From Cecembia lonarensis LW9 (GTDB taxonomy: Bacteria > Bacteroidota > Bacteroidia > Cytophagales > Cyclobacteriaceae), in NCBI RefSeq assembly GCF_000298295.1, contig NZ_AMGM01000041.1, forward strand, positions 1 to 38,156: a stretch of 38,156 bases of DNA, in the 5' to 3' direction. Position numbers and translations under genes: made by a program. This document shows positions 26,144 through 35,405 of this stretch, piece by piece (the first letter of the stretch is position 1; every line of letters begins with the position of its first letter). The notes under the pieces were generated by a model. It was given only the letters and a program-made list of their open reading frames with translations. It ran no database searches and was not told the DNA's origin.

Positions 26144-27079
26144 ATGAAGCGGCTGTTTTTTTTCTTATTTTTTTTCTCCATGACCCACTTTGTTTTTTCT
26201 CAAAGTTTTTACAGGTATAGATTTGAGGCACCCTGGTCTGTTTCAGCTTCACTAGGTCCCACTCAATATTTTGGAGAATTGTATTCCCTTTGGAAATATA
26301 ATGAGGGAGTACAACCTGACTGGAATGCGAATATTGCGGTAAGGAGGGTTTTAGGCACTTATGTTAAAGCACGTGTAGAAGGCACTTACTATCAAATATC
26401 CGGACAGGATCCGCCCGCAGATCCCCGAAGTTTGAGACAACCGCGAAACCTTCATTTTCGGGCAAGGAATTGGGAAATGACTGCCATAGGGGAGTTTCAT
26501 TTGAAACCTGTCAGACAGTACAACATCACCCGTCACTTTATCAATTTTTATGGCTTTGCTGGTGTTGGTTTTTCCACCAATGACCCTAAAGCTGAACTTA
26601 GAGGGGAATGGGTAGCCCTACGGCCTCTTCAATTGGAAAACAACCCTTACGAAAAATTTATCATTGTATTCCCAACAGGTATTGGCATGAAATACAAAGC
26701 CAATGTTTGGATGGACCTTATCTTGGAACTGAATTACCGTTGGACCTTGACCGATTACATGGATGATATCAGTGCTTTTAATGTGAGTGAGTTTTACCTT
26801 GATCTTGTCAGGGATTATGGCAGTAATGAGGAAGGTCCAAACCCGGACAGACTTAGACTTGCCATCAGAAATCCGGACTTTCTACGTGAAAATGGGGAAC
26901 CCAATGTCCAGAAAATCTTGGATAACCGTGGAAGGGTCAGAAGAGGGTCTGGGCTTACTGAAAGGTTTGATGGTTACCTTTCTTTAAATATAGGTGTAGA
27001 ATTATATCTTTCGGAGGACATCTGGGACAACTGGATATTCAGAAACAGAATCAGAGAAAAACGCTACAGGTTCTGGTAA
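26144..27079 (+). CDS. Outer-membrane beta-barrel protein (DUF6089-like)
   Basis: A 311-residue protein with a very hydrophobic signal peptide (KRLFFFLFFFSMTHFVFSQ). Amphipathic strands rich in Tyr, Trp and Gly follow, for example WSVSASLGPTQYFGELYSLW, HFINFYGFAGVGFS and WMDLILELNYRWTLTDYMDD. It ends in an aromatic residue (RYRFW). This fits the small porin-like barrels annotated in Bacteroidota as DUF6089 or outer-membrane beta-barrel proteins. No OmpA-like peptidoglycan-binding domain is present. Function is unknown. It follows mscS on the same strand and precedes leuS, which has its own -7 box. Confidence 0.72.
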   Translation: MKRLFFFLFFFSMTHFVFSQSFYRYRFEAPWSVSASLGPTQYFGELYSLWKYNEGVQPDWNANIAVRRVLGTYVKARVEGTYYQISGQDPPADPRSLRQPRNLHFRARNWEMTAIGEFHLKPVRQYNITRHFINFYGFAGVGFSTNDPKAELRGEWVALRPLQLENNPYEKFIIVFPTGIGMKYKANVWMDLILELNYRWTLTDYMDDISAFNVSEFYLDLVRDYGSNEEGPNPDRLRLAIRNPDFLRENGEPNVQKILDNRGRVRRGSGLTERFDGYLSLNIGVELYLSEDIWDNWIFRNRIREKRYRFW

Positions 27080-27126
27080 ATTGTTTCATTATATTTTCTC
27101 AAGCTTACAGTTTTTGATAAGAGGAA

Positions 27127-27151
27127 GATTAGCATATTAGTCCGGCTAATC
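27127..27151 (+). terminator. Possible weak terminator between barrel gene and leuS
   Basis: GATTAGC (27127-27133) pairs with GCTAATC (27145-27151) around an 11-base loop, followed by a T-rich stretch interrupted by CCG. It lies directly upstream of the leuS -7 box, so it may instead be chance or a regulatory hairpin. Confidence 0.35.
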
Positions 27152-27164
27152 CCGTTTATTTTTC

Positions 27165-27172
27165 TATTTTTG
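27165..27172 (+). promoter_or_regulatory. -7 box of leuS
   Basis: TATTTTTG is an exact TAnnTTTG match, identical in sequence to the icd box and ending 36 bases before the ATG. No good -33 TTTG is visible. It overlaps a TTG at 27170 that would otherwise extend the frame, which rules that start out. Confidence 0.5.
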
Positions 27173-27208
27173 CAAGCAATTCTTCAAACACAAGACATTT
27201 ATCCAAAA

Positions 27209-29983
27209 ATGGCTGATTATAATTTTCAGGAAGTAGAAAAAAAATGGCAGGCATACTGGGAAAAAAACCAGATTTTCAATGCCCAAGCTGACAATTCCAA
27301 ACCAAAGTTTTATTCTCTGGATATGTTCCCTTATCCCTCAGGGGCAGGGCTACATGTGGGGCACCCCTTAGGCTATATCGCCTCAGATATTATCACCCGG
27401 TATAAAAGACTGCAAGGCTTCAATGTCTTACATCCTATGGGCTATGATTCCTTTGGCTTGCCTGCTGAACAATATGCCATTCAAACCGGGCAGCATCCTG
27501 CCATTACCACTGCCCAGAATATCAATCGTTATACAGAGCAATTAAAAAATATTGGCTTTGCTTTTGACTGGGCCAAAGAAGTCAGAACCTCAGATCCACA
27601 ATACTACAAGTGGACCCAATGGATCTTCATGCAGCTATTTGAAAGCTACTATGATAAAAAAGAAGATAAGGCCAAAAGTATTACTTCTTTGGTAGCTGTC
27701 TTCGAATTGTCCGGAAATGCGGAGGTTCTCGCGGTATGTGATGAGGATACGCCTGAATTTTCAGCCGCTGAGTGGAAAAGCTTTTCTGAAAAACAAAAGC
27801 AACAATTATTACTAAAGTACAGGCTTACCTACTTGGCTGAAACTACGGTCAATTGGTGTCCTGCCCTGGGTACTGTACTTTCGAATGATGAGGTAAAGGA
27901 TGGCTTTTCCGAAAGAGGTGGCCATCCTGTTGAACGCAAGAAAATGATGCAATGGAGCATGCGGATCACAGCCTATGCAGAGCGTTTACTGCAAGGATTG
28001 GATGCTTTAGAATGGTCCGAACCGATCAAGGAAATGCAGCGCAATTGGATAGGAAAATCCATAGGTGCTGAAATGGTATTCCAGGTAAAGGGCCAAGATA
28101 AACTGATCAAAGTATTTACCACCCGAATCGATACCATTTACGGAGTAACCTATTTGGCACTGGCTCCCGAGCATGATTATGTCAAAGACCTCATCACAGA
28201 GGAGCAAAGGGCTACCGCAGAAGCCTATGTTGAAGTGGCCAAAAATAGATCAGAGCGGGATAGAATGTCTGATGTAAAGACCATATCTGGCGCTTTTACC
28301 GGCTCTTATGCCATCAATCCTTTCAATGGGGAAGAAATTCAAATTTGGATAGCAGATTATGTTTTGGCAGGGTATGGAACTGGGGCCGTTATGGCCGTGC
28401 CTGCCCATGACGAGCGGGATTACAATTTCGCCAAGCATTTTGGACTAGAAATTCGCCAAGTCATAGAAGGAAGTATGGAAAATGGCTCTTTCCCAGGAAA
28501 GGGAGGAACCATCATCAATTCAGACTTTATTTCAGGCTTGGAAATGAAAGTGGCAATGGATAAAGCCATTGCCTTTTTGGAGGAAAAGAAAATCGGAAAA
28601 GGGAAAATACAGTACCGTATGCGCGATGCCATCTTTACCCGCCAAAGGTACTGGGGGGAGCCTCTACCGGTTTTCTTCAAAGAAGGACTACCTTACCTCA
28701 TTGATGAGAAAGACTTGCCTTTGGTTTTGCCTGAAGTGGATAAATACCTACCCACAGAAGATGGAGAACCCCCATTAGGCAGGGCTAAAAATTGGACTTA
28801 CAAAACTGCCGATGGTGAATTTGCATTGGAAAAAAGCACCATGCCGGGCTGGGCGGGTTCCAGCTGGTATTTCTTCCGCTACATGGATCCACAAAATGAA
28901 GAAAAATTGGTTGATCCTGAAATCGAGAAATACTGGGGTGCAGTGGACCTGTATATCGGCGGTGCAGAACATGCTACAGGACACTTGTTGTATTCAAGGT
29001 TCTGGACAAAATTCCTTTATGATATTGAGGTGGTAAGTATCGAAGAGCCCTTTAGTAAAATGATCAATCAGGGTATGATACAGGGAAGGTCTAATTTTGT
29101 CTTTAGGGTTAAAGGAACTAATACTTTTGTCAGCCATGGTTTGAAAGATCAATTTGAAACTTCCGCCATGCATGTAGATGTAAATATTGTTCATAATGAT
29201 CAATTGAATATTGACAAATTCAAGGCCTGGAGACCTGACCTTGAGGACGCCGAATTTATTACGGAAGACGGTAAATACATCTGCGGTGCCGAGGTAGAGA
29301 AAATGTCTAAATCCAAATACAATGTAGTCAACCCAGATGACATCATCGACCGCTATGGAGCCGACACCTTGAGAATGTATGAAATGTTTTTGGGACCATT
29401 GGAGCAGTTCAAGCCTTGGAATACAAATGGTATTGATGGGGTATCCAAATTCCTTAAAAAACTTTGGAAACTCTACCACGACCAACAAGGTAATTTCTCT
29501 GTTTCCAATGAAAAAGCAACCAAAGAGGAATTAAAAACACTGCATAAAACGATCAAGAAAACCCAAGAGGACTTGGAGAATTATTCCTTCAATACTTCTG
29601 TGGCATCTTTTATGATCTGTGTGAATGAGCTCACTGCCTTAAAATGCAACAAACGGGAAATTTTGGAGCCTCTGGCTATTATCATTTCTCCCTATGCACC
29701 GCACATCACAGAAGAGCTTTGGTCCATGCTGGGGCATCAGGATTCTATCATCTTCTCCAAATTCCCAGAATTTAAGGAAGAGTACCTGGTGGAAAACAGC
29801 CATGAATACCCCATCTCTATCAATGGCAAAGTCAGGGCAAAACTGTCTCTGTCTTTATCATTGAGTCGGGAAGAAGTTGAAAAGACAGCCCTAGAGGATG
29901 CAACCGTCCAAAAATGGCTGGAAGGCAAGACACCTAAAAAGGTTATTGTCGTACCAGGCAAGATTGTCAATGTTGTGGTTTAA
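27209..29983 (+). CDS. leuS: Leucyl-tRNA synthetase
   Basis: Charges tRNA(Leu) with leucine. The 924-residue class I synthetase has HVGH (residues 49-52, the HIGH motif) in [15 protein letters not shown] and KMSKS at 698-702. The CP1 editing domain lies between, with [19 protein letters not shown] and the editing-site stretch [18 protein letters not shown] zinc-less insert region and the C-terminal VEKMSKS-anticodon part are in order, ending in [16 protein letters not shown]. Length is normal for Bacteroidota. The start is ATG 27209 ([14 protein letters not shown]); upstream codons in frame overlap the -7 box. Confidence 0.97.
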   Translation: MADYNFQEVEKKWQAYWEKNQIFNAQADNSKPKFYSLDMFPYPSGAGLHVGHPLGYIASDIITRYKRLQGFNVLHPMGYDSFGLPAEQYAIQTGQHPAITTAQNINRYTEQLKNIGFAFDWAKEVRTSDPQYYKWTQWIFMQLFESYYDKKEDKAKSITSLVAVFELSGNAEVLAVCDEDTPEFSAAEWKSFSEKQKQQLLLKYRLTYLAETTVNWCPALGTVLSNDEVKDGFSERGGHPVERKKMMQWSMRITAYAERLLQGLDALEWSEPIKEMQRNWIGKSIGAEMVFQVKGQDKLIKVFTTRIDTIYGVTYLALAPEHDYVKDLITEEQRATAEAYVEVAKNRSERDRMSDVKTISGAFTGSYAINPFNGEEIQIWIADYVLAGYGTGAVMAVPAHDERDYNFAKHFGLEIRQVIEGSMENGSFPGKGGTIINSDFISGLEMKVAMDKAIAFLEEKKIGKGKIQYRMRDAIFTRQRYWGEPLPVFFKEGLPYLIDEKDLPLVLPEVDKYLPTEDGEPPLGRAKNWTYKTADGEFALEKSTMPGWAGSSWYFFRYMDPQNEEKLVDPEIEKYWGAVDLYIGGAEHATGHLLYSRFWTKFLYDIEVVSIEEPFSKMINQGMIQGRSNFVFRVKGTNTFVSHGLKDQFETSAMHVDVNIVHNDQLNIDKFKAWRPDLEDAEFITEDGKYICGAEVEKMSKSKYNVVNPDDIIDRYGADTLRMYEMFLGPLEQFKPWNTNGIDGVSKFLKKLWKLYHDQQGNFSVSNEKATKEELKTLHKTIKKTQEDLENYSFNTSVASFMICVNELTALKCNKREILEPLAIIISPYAPHITEELWSMLGHQDSIIFSKFPEFKEEYLVENSHEYPISINGKVRAKLSLSLSLSREEVEKTALEDATVQKWLEGKTPKKVIVVPGKIVNVVV

Positions 29984-30003
29984 TTAAATCTGTTTCATAG
30001 ATT

Positions 30004-30040
30004 GGGCCTGAGATAAAACTAAACTCAGGCTCATTTTATT
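30004..30040 (+). terminator. Terminator after leuS
   Basis: GGGCCTGAG (30004-30012) pairs with CTCAGGCTC (30024-30032), nine base pairs with one G-U, followed by ATTTTATT. It lies 20 bases past the leuS stop. Confidence 0.72.
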
Positions 30041-30067
30041 AGAAGATGACCTACTGATTCAATCCCT

Positions 30068-30385
30068 ATGAATAGATTCTTTGTACCTTTTGCGGCCATC
30101 ATGTCTTCGGGGATATTTGCTTATTCTTATTGGAAGGAGTGGTTAGCGATCAGGTGGTGGGGAGAGCAAGCGGTCATATTTCCTGAAAATGAACAAGCCC
30201 CCTACTTCCACGCTTCTGAGGCAATTTATCTACAGGTTTTATTGGCTTTTGCCCTTGTTTTTAGCCTTATTTTCTTTGCTTCCATTATCTACACCTTCAA
30301 AAGAAATTGGAAAGCTGTGTTTTTTTGTTTCATGTTCAGTATGTTGGCAATCTTTGCTGTGATGGTCAATGGGGCGATTAAATAA
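30068..30385 (+). CDS. Small membrane protein with three predicted helices, unknown function
   Basis: A 105-residue protein I do not recognise. It has three hydrophobic stretches, about residues 3-27 (FFVPFAAIMSSGIFAYSYW), 53-77 (LQVLLAFALVFSLIFFASII) and 82-104 (AVFFCFMFSMLAIFAVMVNG), with a polar loop carrying Trp and Glu between the first two. It is probably in the inner membrane. No cleavable signal is clear. It lies 21 bases before slyD on the same strand, and the leuS terminator separates it from leuS, so these two may form a small unit. The ATG at 30068 is the only sensible start. Confidence 0.65.
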   Translation: MNRFFVPFAAIMSSGIFAYSYWKEWLAIRWWGEQAVIFPENEQAPYFHASEAIYLQVLLAFALVFSLIFFASIIYTFKRNWKAVFFCFMFSMLAIFAVMVNGAIK

Positions 30386-30394
30386 AACTTTCCC

Positions 30395-30402
30395 TACATT
30401 TG
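30395..30402 (+). promoter_or_regulatory. -7-like box adjacent to the SlyD-type start
   Basis: TACATTTG is an exact TAnnTTTG match ending four bases before the ATG at 30407. No TTTG at the proper distance upstream. If active it would give a leaderless mRNA. Confidence 0.3.
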
Positions 30403-30406
30403 TACC

Positions 30407-30916
30407 ATGAATATAATCAACAGTACTGTAGTAGGTTTGACCTATGAATTGAAAGTCAGCAAAGAAGCTGATGAAATTGAATCAGCACCCTTCAGTGTTG
30501 AGGTTAGGGATCAAGAAGATCCATTTTATTTTATTTTTGGCCAAAGTGGCTTACCGGAGAAATTTGAAGAATTTCTTTTAGGCAAAAAAGAAGGGGAACA
30601 ATTTAATTTTGTGATCAATTGTGAAGATGCTTATGGAGAAGCTGATGATGAATTGATTATGGCTTTACCCAAAGAACAGTTTACCAAAGAAAGAGGATTT
30701 GAACCTGGGATGTTGGAGGAAGGAAATTTCCTGCCGCTAATGGACGAACAAGGTTTCCCTTTACAGGCGAAAGTGCTCAAGGACTTAGGTGAGGAAATCT
30801 TATTGGACTTCAATCATCCGTTGGTAGGTTTTGACCTTCATTTTGAAGGGGAAATTTTTGAAGTCCGTGAGGCTACAGCCGAGGAACTTCAAGCAGGACA
30901 AATATTGGATGAGTAA
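30407..30916 (+). CDS. FKBP-type peptidyl-prolyl isomerase, SlyD-like
   Basis: Catalyses proline cis-trans isomerisation and acts as a chaperone; cytoplasmic, as no signal peptide is present. The 169-residue protein has the SlyD plan. The N-terminal FKBP half has VVGLTYELKV, FYFIFGQSGLPEKFEEFLLGKKEGEQF and the DAYGEADDELI segment. An inserted flap domain follows (about 75-125), then the FKBP C-terminal strand ILLDFNHPLVGFDLHFEGEIFEVREA. The NHPLxGxxLxF motif is diagnostic. The His-rich metal-binding tail of E. coli SlyD is absent. The next gene is convergent. Confidence 0.92.
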   Translation: MNIINSTVVGLTYELKVSKEADEIESAPFSVEVRDQEDPFYFIFGQSGLPEKFEEFLLGKKEGEQFNFVINCEDAYGEADDELIMALPKEQFTKERGFEPGMLEEGNFLPLMDEQGFPLQAKVLKDLGEEILLDFNHPLVGFDLHFEGEIFEVREATAEELQAGQILDE

Positions 30917-30937
30917 AAAGATTAAAAATTGATGAAT

Positions 30938-30967
30938 AACTGTCCCAATTTCAAAATTGGGACAGTT
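30938..30967. terminator. Bidirectional terminator between slyD and the ABC ATPase gene
   Basis: AACTGTCCCAATTT (30938-30951) is perfectly complementary to AAATTGGGACAGTT (30954-30967); the innermost pairs must open to form a loop. It is followed by TTATTTTAT on the plus strand and an A-rich stretch on the other side. It touches the stop codon of the convergent ABC gene. Confidence 0.75.
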
Positions 30968-31927
30968 TTATTTTATAGGTCCGATTTCCCGGTCTCTTTC
31001 CCATTTAAGAAAAATCCTATCACCCGGTAAAAAAATTCTTTTTTTATCTTCTACCTCCCATGTTTTTCCATTTTGAAATTGAACAGTAAGCTGATTAAAA
31101 TGAACCAAATATTTTTTTTGAATCACTTTGGCTGGCTTTCCCGAAGTTTTAAAAAGTTGTACATCAGATGGCCTGATAAAGATACTTTTTTTGTCCGGTA
31201 TGGGGTTTAAATGACTGAAAAGCTTTGCTGCATATATATTTTTTGGTTTAGAAAAAATTTGCTCAGGATGGCCTTTTTGAATCAGTTTTCCTTTTTGGAT
31301 CAAAACCAACTCGTTGGACATTTGAAGTGCATCATCCAAATCATGGGTTACAAATAATACGGTAATACCAAGTTTTTGGAACATTACCCTAAGTTCAGCG
31401 ATTAATTCTCTCCTTTGAATGGTATCCAAACTTGAAAATGGTTCATCCAACAATAAAAGCTGCGGTTCAATACTCAGTGCCTTACCGATGGCGACTTTTT
31501 GTTGCTGACCACCCGATAACTGTCTGGGTAATTTATGTCTGAATTTTTCTAGACCTAAAAGCCGAAGTATTAGGTTTAACCTCTCTATTTTATAGGATTT
31601 GTCATAAAGTAAAAGAGGTCTGGCTATATTTTCTTCTACTGAGGAACTGGGATAAAGATGATAATCCTGATAAACCAGTTGTATTTCATCATAGCCGGGA
31701 ATAAGCTGCTCTTTGGGATTTGAAATACGGGCACCATTCAAAAAAACCTCTCCAGTATTTCGGGATTCGAGACCGGCAACTATTTTTAGCAATGTACTTT
31801 TTCCTGAACCACTCTCTCCTATCACAGACACTACCTGTCCTTTTTCAAGTTGCAGGGAAAAATCCTTTAGCACAGGAATTTCACCATCATAACTTTTTTG
31901 GAGCTTATCAATTTTCAGGTAAGTCAT
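30968..31927 (-). CDS. ABC transporter ATP-binding protein (PotA/FbpC-like), orphan
   Basis: A 319-residue ATPase with all landmarks: Walker A GESGSGKST (37-45), Q-loop VYQDYHL, signature LSGGQQQK (136-143), Walker B LLLLDEPFSSLD (Asp160/Glu161) and the His switch VTHDLDDA. The C-terminal 90 residues (IFIRPSDVQLF onward) look like the TOBE domain of importer ATPases for polyamines, iron or sulfate. No permease or binding-protein gene is near, so the substrate is unknown. Its ATG overlaps the YjbR-gene stop by four bases (ATGA), implying translational coupling within the ispG unit. Confidence 0.9.
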   Translation of the reverse strand: MTYLKIDKLQKSYDGEIPVLKDFSLQLEKGQVVSVIGESGSGKSTLLKIVAGLESRNTGEVFLNGARISNPKEQLIPGYDEIQLVYQDYHLYPSSSVEENIARPLLLYDKSYKIERLNLILRLLGLEKFRHKLPRQLSGGQQQKVAIGKALSIEPQLLLLDEPFSSLDTIQRRELIAELRVMFQKLGITVLFVTHDLDDALQMSNELVLIQKGKLIQKGHPEQIFSKPKNIYAAKLFSHLNPIPDKKSIFIRPSDVQLFKTSGKPAKVIQKKYLVHFNQLTVQFQNGKTWEVEDKKRIFLPGDRIFLKWERDREIGPIK

Positions 31928-32277
31928 TTATTATTTAAATCCTCTTGGACTTTTTTGGGTAAACTGTAAAAAATTAAATCGTAAGAATCATCTGCTAATT
32001 TCAAAATTAGTGAGTCTGACACAGAACCATCGCAACTTACAGTATTCCAGTGTTTTTTATTCATATGAAAACCTGGCTGTATACCAGAATATTTTTCCCG
32101 CAATTCAATAGCGATATCTGGATCACACTTAAGGTTGATGCTTTCAAAATGCAGCATATCTGTTATGGCAAATATTTTCCCTCCTACCCTAAAGCATAGG
32201 GTATCTTTATCAAAAGGGGTATCTTCAGTTGTTCCTGACTTGGATAAACAATAGTCTCTAAAATAGATGATATCCAT
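31924..32277 (-). CDS. MmcQ/YjbR family protein
   Basis: A 117-residue protein of the YjbR family, with a CyaY-like alpha/beta fold whose members are described as DNA-binding; the biological role is unclear. The landmarks are an N-terminal helix MDIIYFRDYCLSKSG, then CFRVGGKIFAIT, ESINLKCDPDIAIELREKY and the typical GFHMNKKHWNTV. I use the ATG at 32277 (MDIIYF), since family members begin there; upstream Met codons in frame overlap the preceding gene. It overlaps the ABC gene by four bases. Confidence 0.85.
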   Translation of the reverse strand: MDIIYFRDYCLSKSGTTEDTPFDKDTLCFRVGGKIFAITDMLHFESINLKCDPDIAIELREKYSGIQPGFHMNKKHWNTVSCDGSVSDSLILKLADDSYDLIFYSLPKKVQEDLNNK

Positions 32278-32318
32278 GATAGAGATAAATTTAACCAACC
32301 GACTGATAACTAAAAAGT

Positions 32319-32510
32319 TTAAAGGACCCTTTTTATTATCCAAATAATAATAGCAGCTAAAAACATCAAAATAGATATTTTATTGATGCCATGCATCATC
32401 CGGATATTGAAATTAGAAGGTCTATTAGGATCAGGTTTTTGAAAAACCCGGATAAAATAGTTGGACACTTCTCCTAACTGAAAAAATTCTTTTAATCTAC
32501 TGTTTGCCAT
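32319..32510 (-). CDS. Small membrane protein, probably DUF6728 family
   Basis: A 63-residue protein: a polar N-terminus (MANSRLKEFFQLGEVSNYF), the segment KPDPNRPSNFNIRMMHGINK, then one transmembrane helix (ISILMFLAAIIIWIIKRVL) at the C-terminus. I believe this is the DUF6728 family of Cytophagia, function unknown. The start is ATG 32510; upstream codons in frame look non-coding. It lies 77 bases after ispG and 41 bases before the YjbR start, in the same direction. Confidence 0.65.
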   Translation of the reverse strand: MANSRLKEFFQLGEVSNYFIRVFQKPDPNRPSNFNIRMMHGINKISILMFLAAIIIWIIKRVL

Positions 32511-32587
32511 GTGATTTATAATTCTCTTTTCAAATGGATGCGGAACCATCTGCCCTCACCTTCTCTAGTTTCTATATAACTGATGAA

Positions 32588-34567
32588 TCATACTTCTGGT
32601 TCGATCCACATGCCATCTTTCCTGATGATTTCTATCAGCTCATCTACCGCCTTTTCGGATGGAACAGACCTCTTCACCACTTCCTTACCCTTGTATAAAG
32701 TAATTTTGCCTTTACCAGAGCCTACATAACCATAATCTGCATCCGCCATTTCACCTGGGCCATTTACAATACATCCCATAATACCTATTTTCACGCCTTT
32801 GAGATGATCTGTTCTTTTCCTGATCATGGCCGTCGTTTCTTGTAAGTCAAACAAGGTTCTGCCGCAAGATGGGCAAGAAATATACTCTGTCTTTGACATC
32901 CTCGTTCTGGCTGCCTGAAGAACTCCAAAACTTACAGAGTTATGCAACTTGATTTGAGCCAATACTTCAGATCGTTCAACACCATGATAAGCCTCCAAAC
33001 CAATCATGATACCTTCTCCTAAGCCATCAACCAATAAGCCTCCCACATCCGTAGCAGCATAAAGCATAGTCTGATCTTGGGGTTGCTTGGGGTAATTTAC
33101 CTTAATGACTACCGGTAATTGATTATGATTCTCCAGTAAATCAAAGAAAGCCCTTCTCAATGCCGGCATGTTGTGAAGGTTTTCACTGTGCAGAATGATT
33201 ACTACATCTTTCCTACCTTCCAGTATTGGTAGTGCCACTGAAATTTGATGGTCCTCCAATAAAAGGAAATTCAATCCATAGTGGATTTTTTCTGCAGCAC
33301 TAAACTCTTCCAAATTAAATGCAGGGAATTTATTGACCTGATCTTCAGAATTGAGCCAAATGGAATAATGTTGAATTTCCTTCATGCCATTGGGCAACAT
33401 AAAAGGAATGGGGTTTGAACCTGAAAAAACATAATCAGTACCTTGGTCATTCATTTTCCATTTATCCAGTTCCGGTAAATAAAAATGACCAACTTGCTTC
33501 ATTTCTTTTTCAGAAATTTGGGCTATAGCGGAAATATCGGCTATTACGCGAGGCACATTGGTACCACCAAAGTTGAATACCTCTAAAGTATCCCTTCTAT
33601 TGTATTCAAAGGGTGAAATCGGGTAGTGATTGATTTGTTTTATAACCGTATGGTCCTTCCGGTTCACATACCTATCCACCAAAGTCTTGGCAACTGGAGC
33701 CTCGAATTCAGGATCTTCAGTTAGAGATACCCTCACTGTATCACCTAATCCATCCTCTAACAAAGTGCCAATACCAACGGCTGACTTAATTCTACCATCT
33801 TCACCATCCCCCGCTTCTGTTACACCCAAATGCAGAGGATAAGGTTTGAAACCTCCTTGCTCAAGCTTTTGAACCAAAAGCCTGTAGGCCTGTACCATTA
33901 CCTGGGTATTGGAAGATTTCATGGAAATGACGATATCATGGAAATTTTCATCTTCACAAATTCTCAAAAATTCCAATGCAGACTCAACCATTCCCAAAGG
34001 AGTATCTCCATATCGACTCATGATCCTGTCAGATAAGGATCCATGATTGGTACCAATTCTCATCGCTGTACCATGCTCCTTGCATATCTTTACCAAGGGT
34101 AAAAATCTTTCCCTTATCCTTTCTAACTCTTCTTGATAACTTTGATCTGTATATTCGATTATTTCAAATTTCTTTTTATCCGCATAATTACCTGGATTGA
34201 TACGCACCTTTTCTACAATCTTGGCAGCTATTTCCGCCGCATTCGGCGTAAAATGAATGTCTGCAACCAAAGGTGTATTGTAACCTCTATTTAGAAGCTC
34301 TTTTTTAATCTCCCTGAGATTTTCCGCCTCTTTGATGCTGGGTGCAGTAATACGGATCAACTGACATCCTGCATCTATCATCCTGATACATTGCTCTACG
34401 GATCCTATCGTATCCATGGTATCTACTGTTGTCATAGACTGTACCACAATTGGACTGTCACCACCAATGATTACATCCCCTACCTTCACAGGTATGGTTT
34501 TCCTTCTGGAATAAGAAGTAAGGCTATTGCAATAACGGATTTTCTCTAATAATGCTTTGGTTTCCAT
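32588..34567 (-). CDS. ispG: 4-hydroxy-3-methylbut-2-enyl-diphosphate synthase (long form)
   Basis: Reductively converts MEcPP to HMBPP in the MEP isoprenoid pathway, using a 4Fe-4S cluster. The 659-residue protein is the long form found in Bacteroidota, Chlamydiae and plants, with a middle insert domain of about 250 residues. The N-terminal TIM barrel starts at VKVGDVIIGGDSPIVVQSMT. Cluster ligands Cys565 and Cys568 (CPSCGRTL) and Cys599 (MGCIVNGPGE, with Glu606) are all present. The ATG at 34567 lies four bases after the SDR stop, so the pair is one transcript driven from the promoter at 35322-35352. Confidence 0.97.
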   Translation of the reverse strand: METKALLEKIRYCNSLTSYSRRKTIPVKVGDVIIGGDSPIVVQSMTTVDTMDTIGSVEQCIRMIDAGCQLIRITAPSIKEAENLREIKKELLNRGYNTPLVADIHFTPNAAEIAAKIVEKVRINPGNYADKKKFEIIEYTDQSYQEELERIRERFLPLVKICKEHGTAMRIGTNHGSLSDRIMSRYGDTPLGMVESALEFLRICEDENFHDIVISMKSSNTQVMVQAYRLLVQKLEQGGFKPYPLHLGVTEAGDGEDGRIKSAVGIGTLLEDGLGDTVRVSLTEDPEFEAPVAKTLVDRYVNRKDHTVIKQINHYPISPFEYNRRDTLEVFNFGGTNVPRVIADISAIAQISEKEMKQVGHFYLPELDKWKMNDQGTDYVFSGSNPIPFMLPNGMKEIQHYSIWLNSEDQVNKFPAFNLEEFSAAEKIHYGLNFLLLEDHQISVALPILEGRKDVVIILHSENLHNMPALRRAFFDLLENHNQLPVVIKVNYPKQPQDQTMLYAATDVGGLLVDGLGEGIMIGLEAYHGVERSEVLAQIKLHNSVSFGVLQAARTRMSKTEYISCPSCGRTLFDLQETTAMIRKRTDHLKGVKIGIMGCIVNGPGEMADADYGYVGSGKGKITLYKGKEVVKRSVPSEKAVDELIEIIRKDGMWIEPEV

Positions 34568-34571
34568 AAGA

Positions 34572-35276
34572 TTATAAATCTCCTAATTGTGGTCTAATCA
34601 CTATTTCTTCAACAACTGAAAAGGGCGAAAGGTTATAAGCAGCCCATACAGAGGCAGCAATATCTTCTACTTTCATAAATCGTTCGATCGGTATATCAAC
34701 CCCCTCCCAACTGGCAGTATAAGTTGCTCCCGGTAAAACAGATGTTACTTTGATATTAAAATCTTTTAATTCTTGTCTAAGGCATTTAGTAAATCCCAGC
34801 ATTGCCCATTTTGAAATGGCATAGCTTCCTCCATTGGCGTAAGCGGTTAATCCTGCTATTGAGCCAACAGAAAAAATATGCCCGGATTTTCTCTCAATCA
34901 TATCTGCAGTAAAAGCTCTTGTCAGGTAATAAGCAGAAAAAAGATTAGTCTGCATCATTAATTCGAAATTACCTTCTGGCTCTGAATGTATAGCTCCAGG
35001 CAAAAATACACCGGTATTGTTAATCAAAACATCGGGAATCACAAGCTTCTTTACTTCCTCAGAAAATTCTACAACTTCTGTTTTGGAAGAAAGGTCTGCC
35101 TGCTTGACAAAAATTTTCTGATCAGGAAATTTATCCTTAAAGTCTTCTGCCAGAGCAGCTAAGTCATCTGCATTTCTGGAACAGGTATACACATCGAATC
35201 CTTCTTCCCCAAATCTATTAATGATGGCCCTGCCGATTCCTTTCGTTCCGCCGGTCACCAAAATACTTTTTGTCAT
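34572..35276 (-). CDS. SDR-family oxidoreductase (classical)
   Basis: A 234-residue NAD(P)-dependent short-chain dehydrogenase with the full set of motifs: cofactor TGGTKGIGRAI (residues 8-18), INNTGV in place of NNAG, Ser139 (SVGSIAG), and the catalytic Tyr152/Lys156 (YAISK). The substrate is unknown; sequences like this are often annotated as 3-ketoacyl-ACP reductase-like. It heads the ispG unit. No signal peptide; cytoplasmic. It differs from the non-classical SDR at 18871-19557, which lacks the Tyr. Confidence 0.92.
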   Translation of the reverse strand: MTKSILVTGGTKGIGRAIINRFGEEGFDVYTCSRNADDLAALAEDFKDKFPDQKIFVKQADLSSKTEVVEFSEEVKKLVIPDVLINNTGVFLPGAIHSEPEGNFELMMQTNLFSAYYLTRAFTADMIERKSGHIFSVGSIAGLTAYANGGSYAISKWAMLGFTKCLRQELKDFNIKVTSVLPGATYTASWEGVDIPIERFMKVEDIAASVWAAYNLSPFSVVEEIVIRPQLGDL

Positions 35277-35321
35277 TTGATTAGTTTTTTAATAGTTAGT
35301 GTAACAACTATTTACAGGTGA

Positions 35322-35352
35322 CAAAGTTACATTTTTTTGAAAACTTTGCGAA
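35322..35352 (-). promoter_or_regulatory. Promoter for the SDR-ispG unit
   Basis: On the minus strand: TTCG (35352-35349, three of four matches to TTTG), exactly 19 bases, TAACTTTG (35329-35322, exact). The SDR ATG follows 45 bases after the -7 box. Confidence 0.68.
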
Positions 35353-35405
35353 CTTAAACGGATAATCGAAGGACCACCTGAATTTTTTATTTTAATTTTA
35401 TTTTC

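Noticed and set aside
27127-27208. T-box or other riboswitch in the leuS leader
   Set aside because: The leader after the -7 box is only about 33 bases, too short, and the hairpin at 27127-27151 is upstream of the promoter box.
28994-29488. Minus-strand open frame of 164 residues inside leuS
   Set aside because: It lies antisense to conserved leuS sequence including KMSKS; no recognisable protein.
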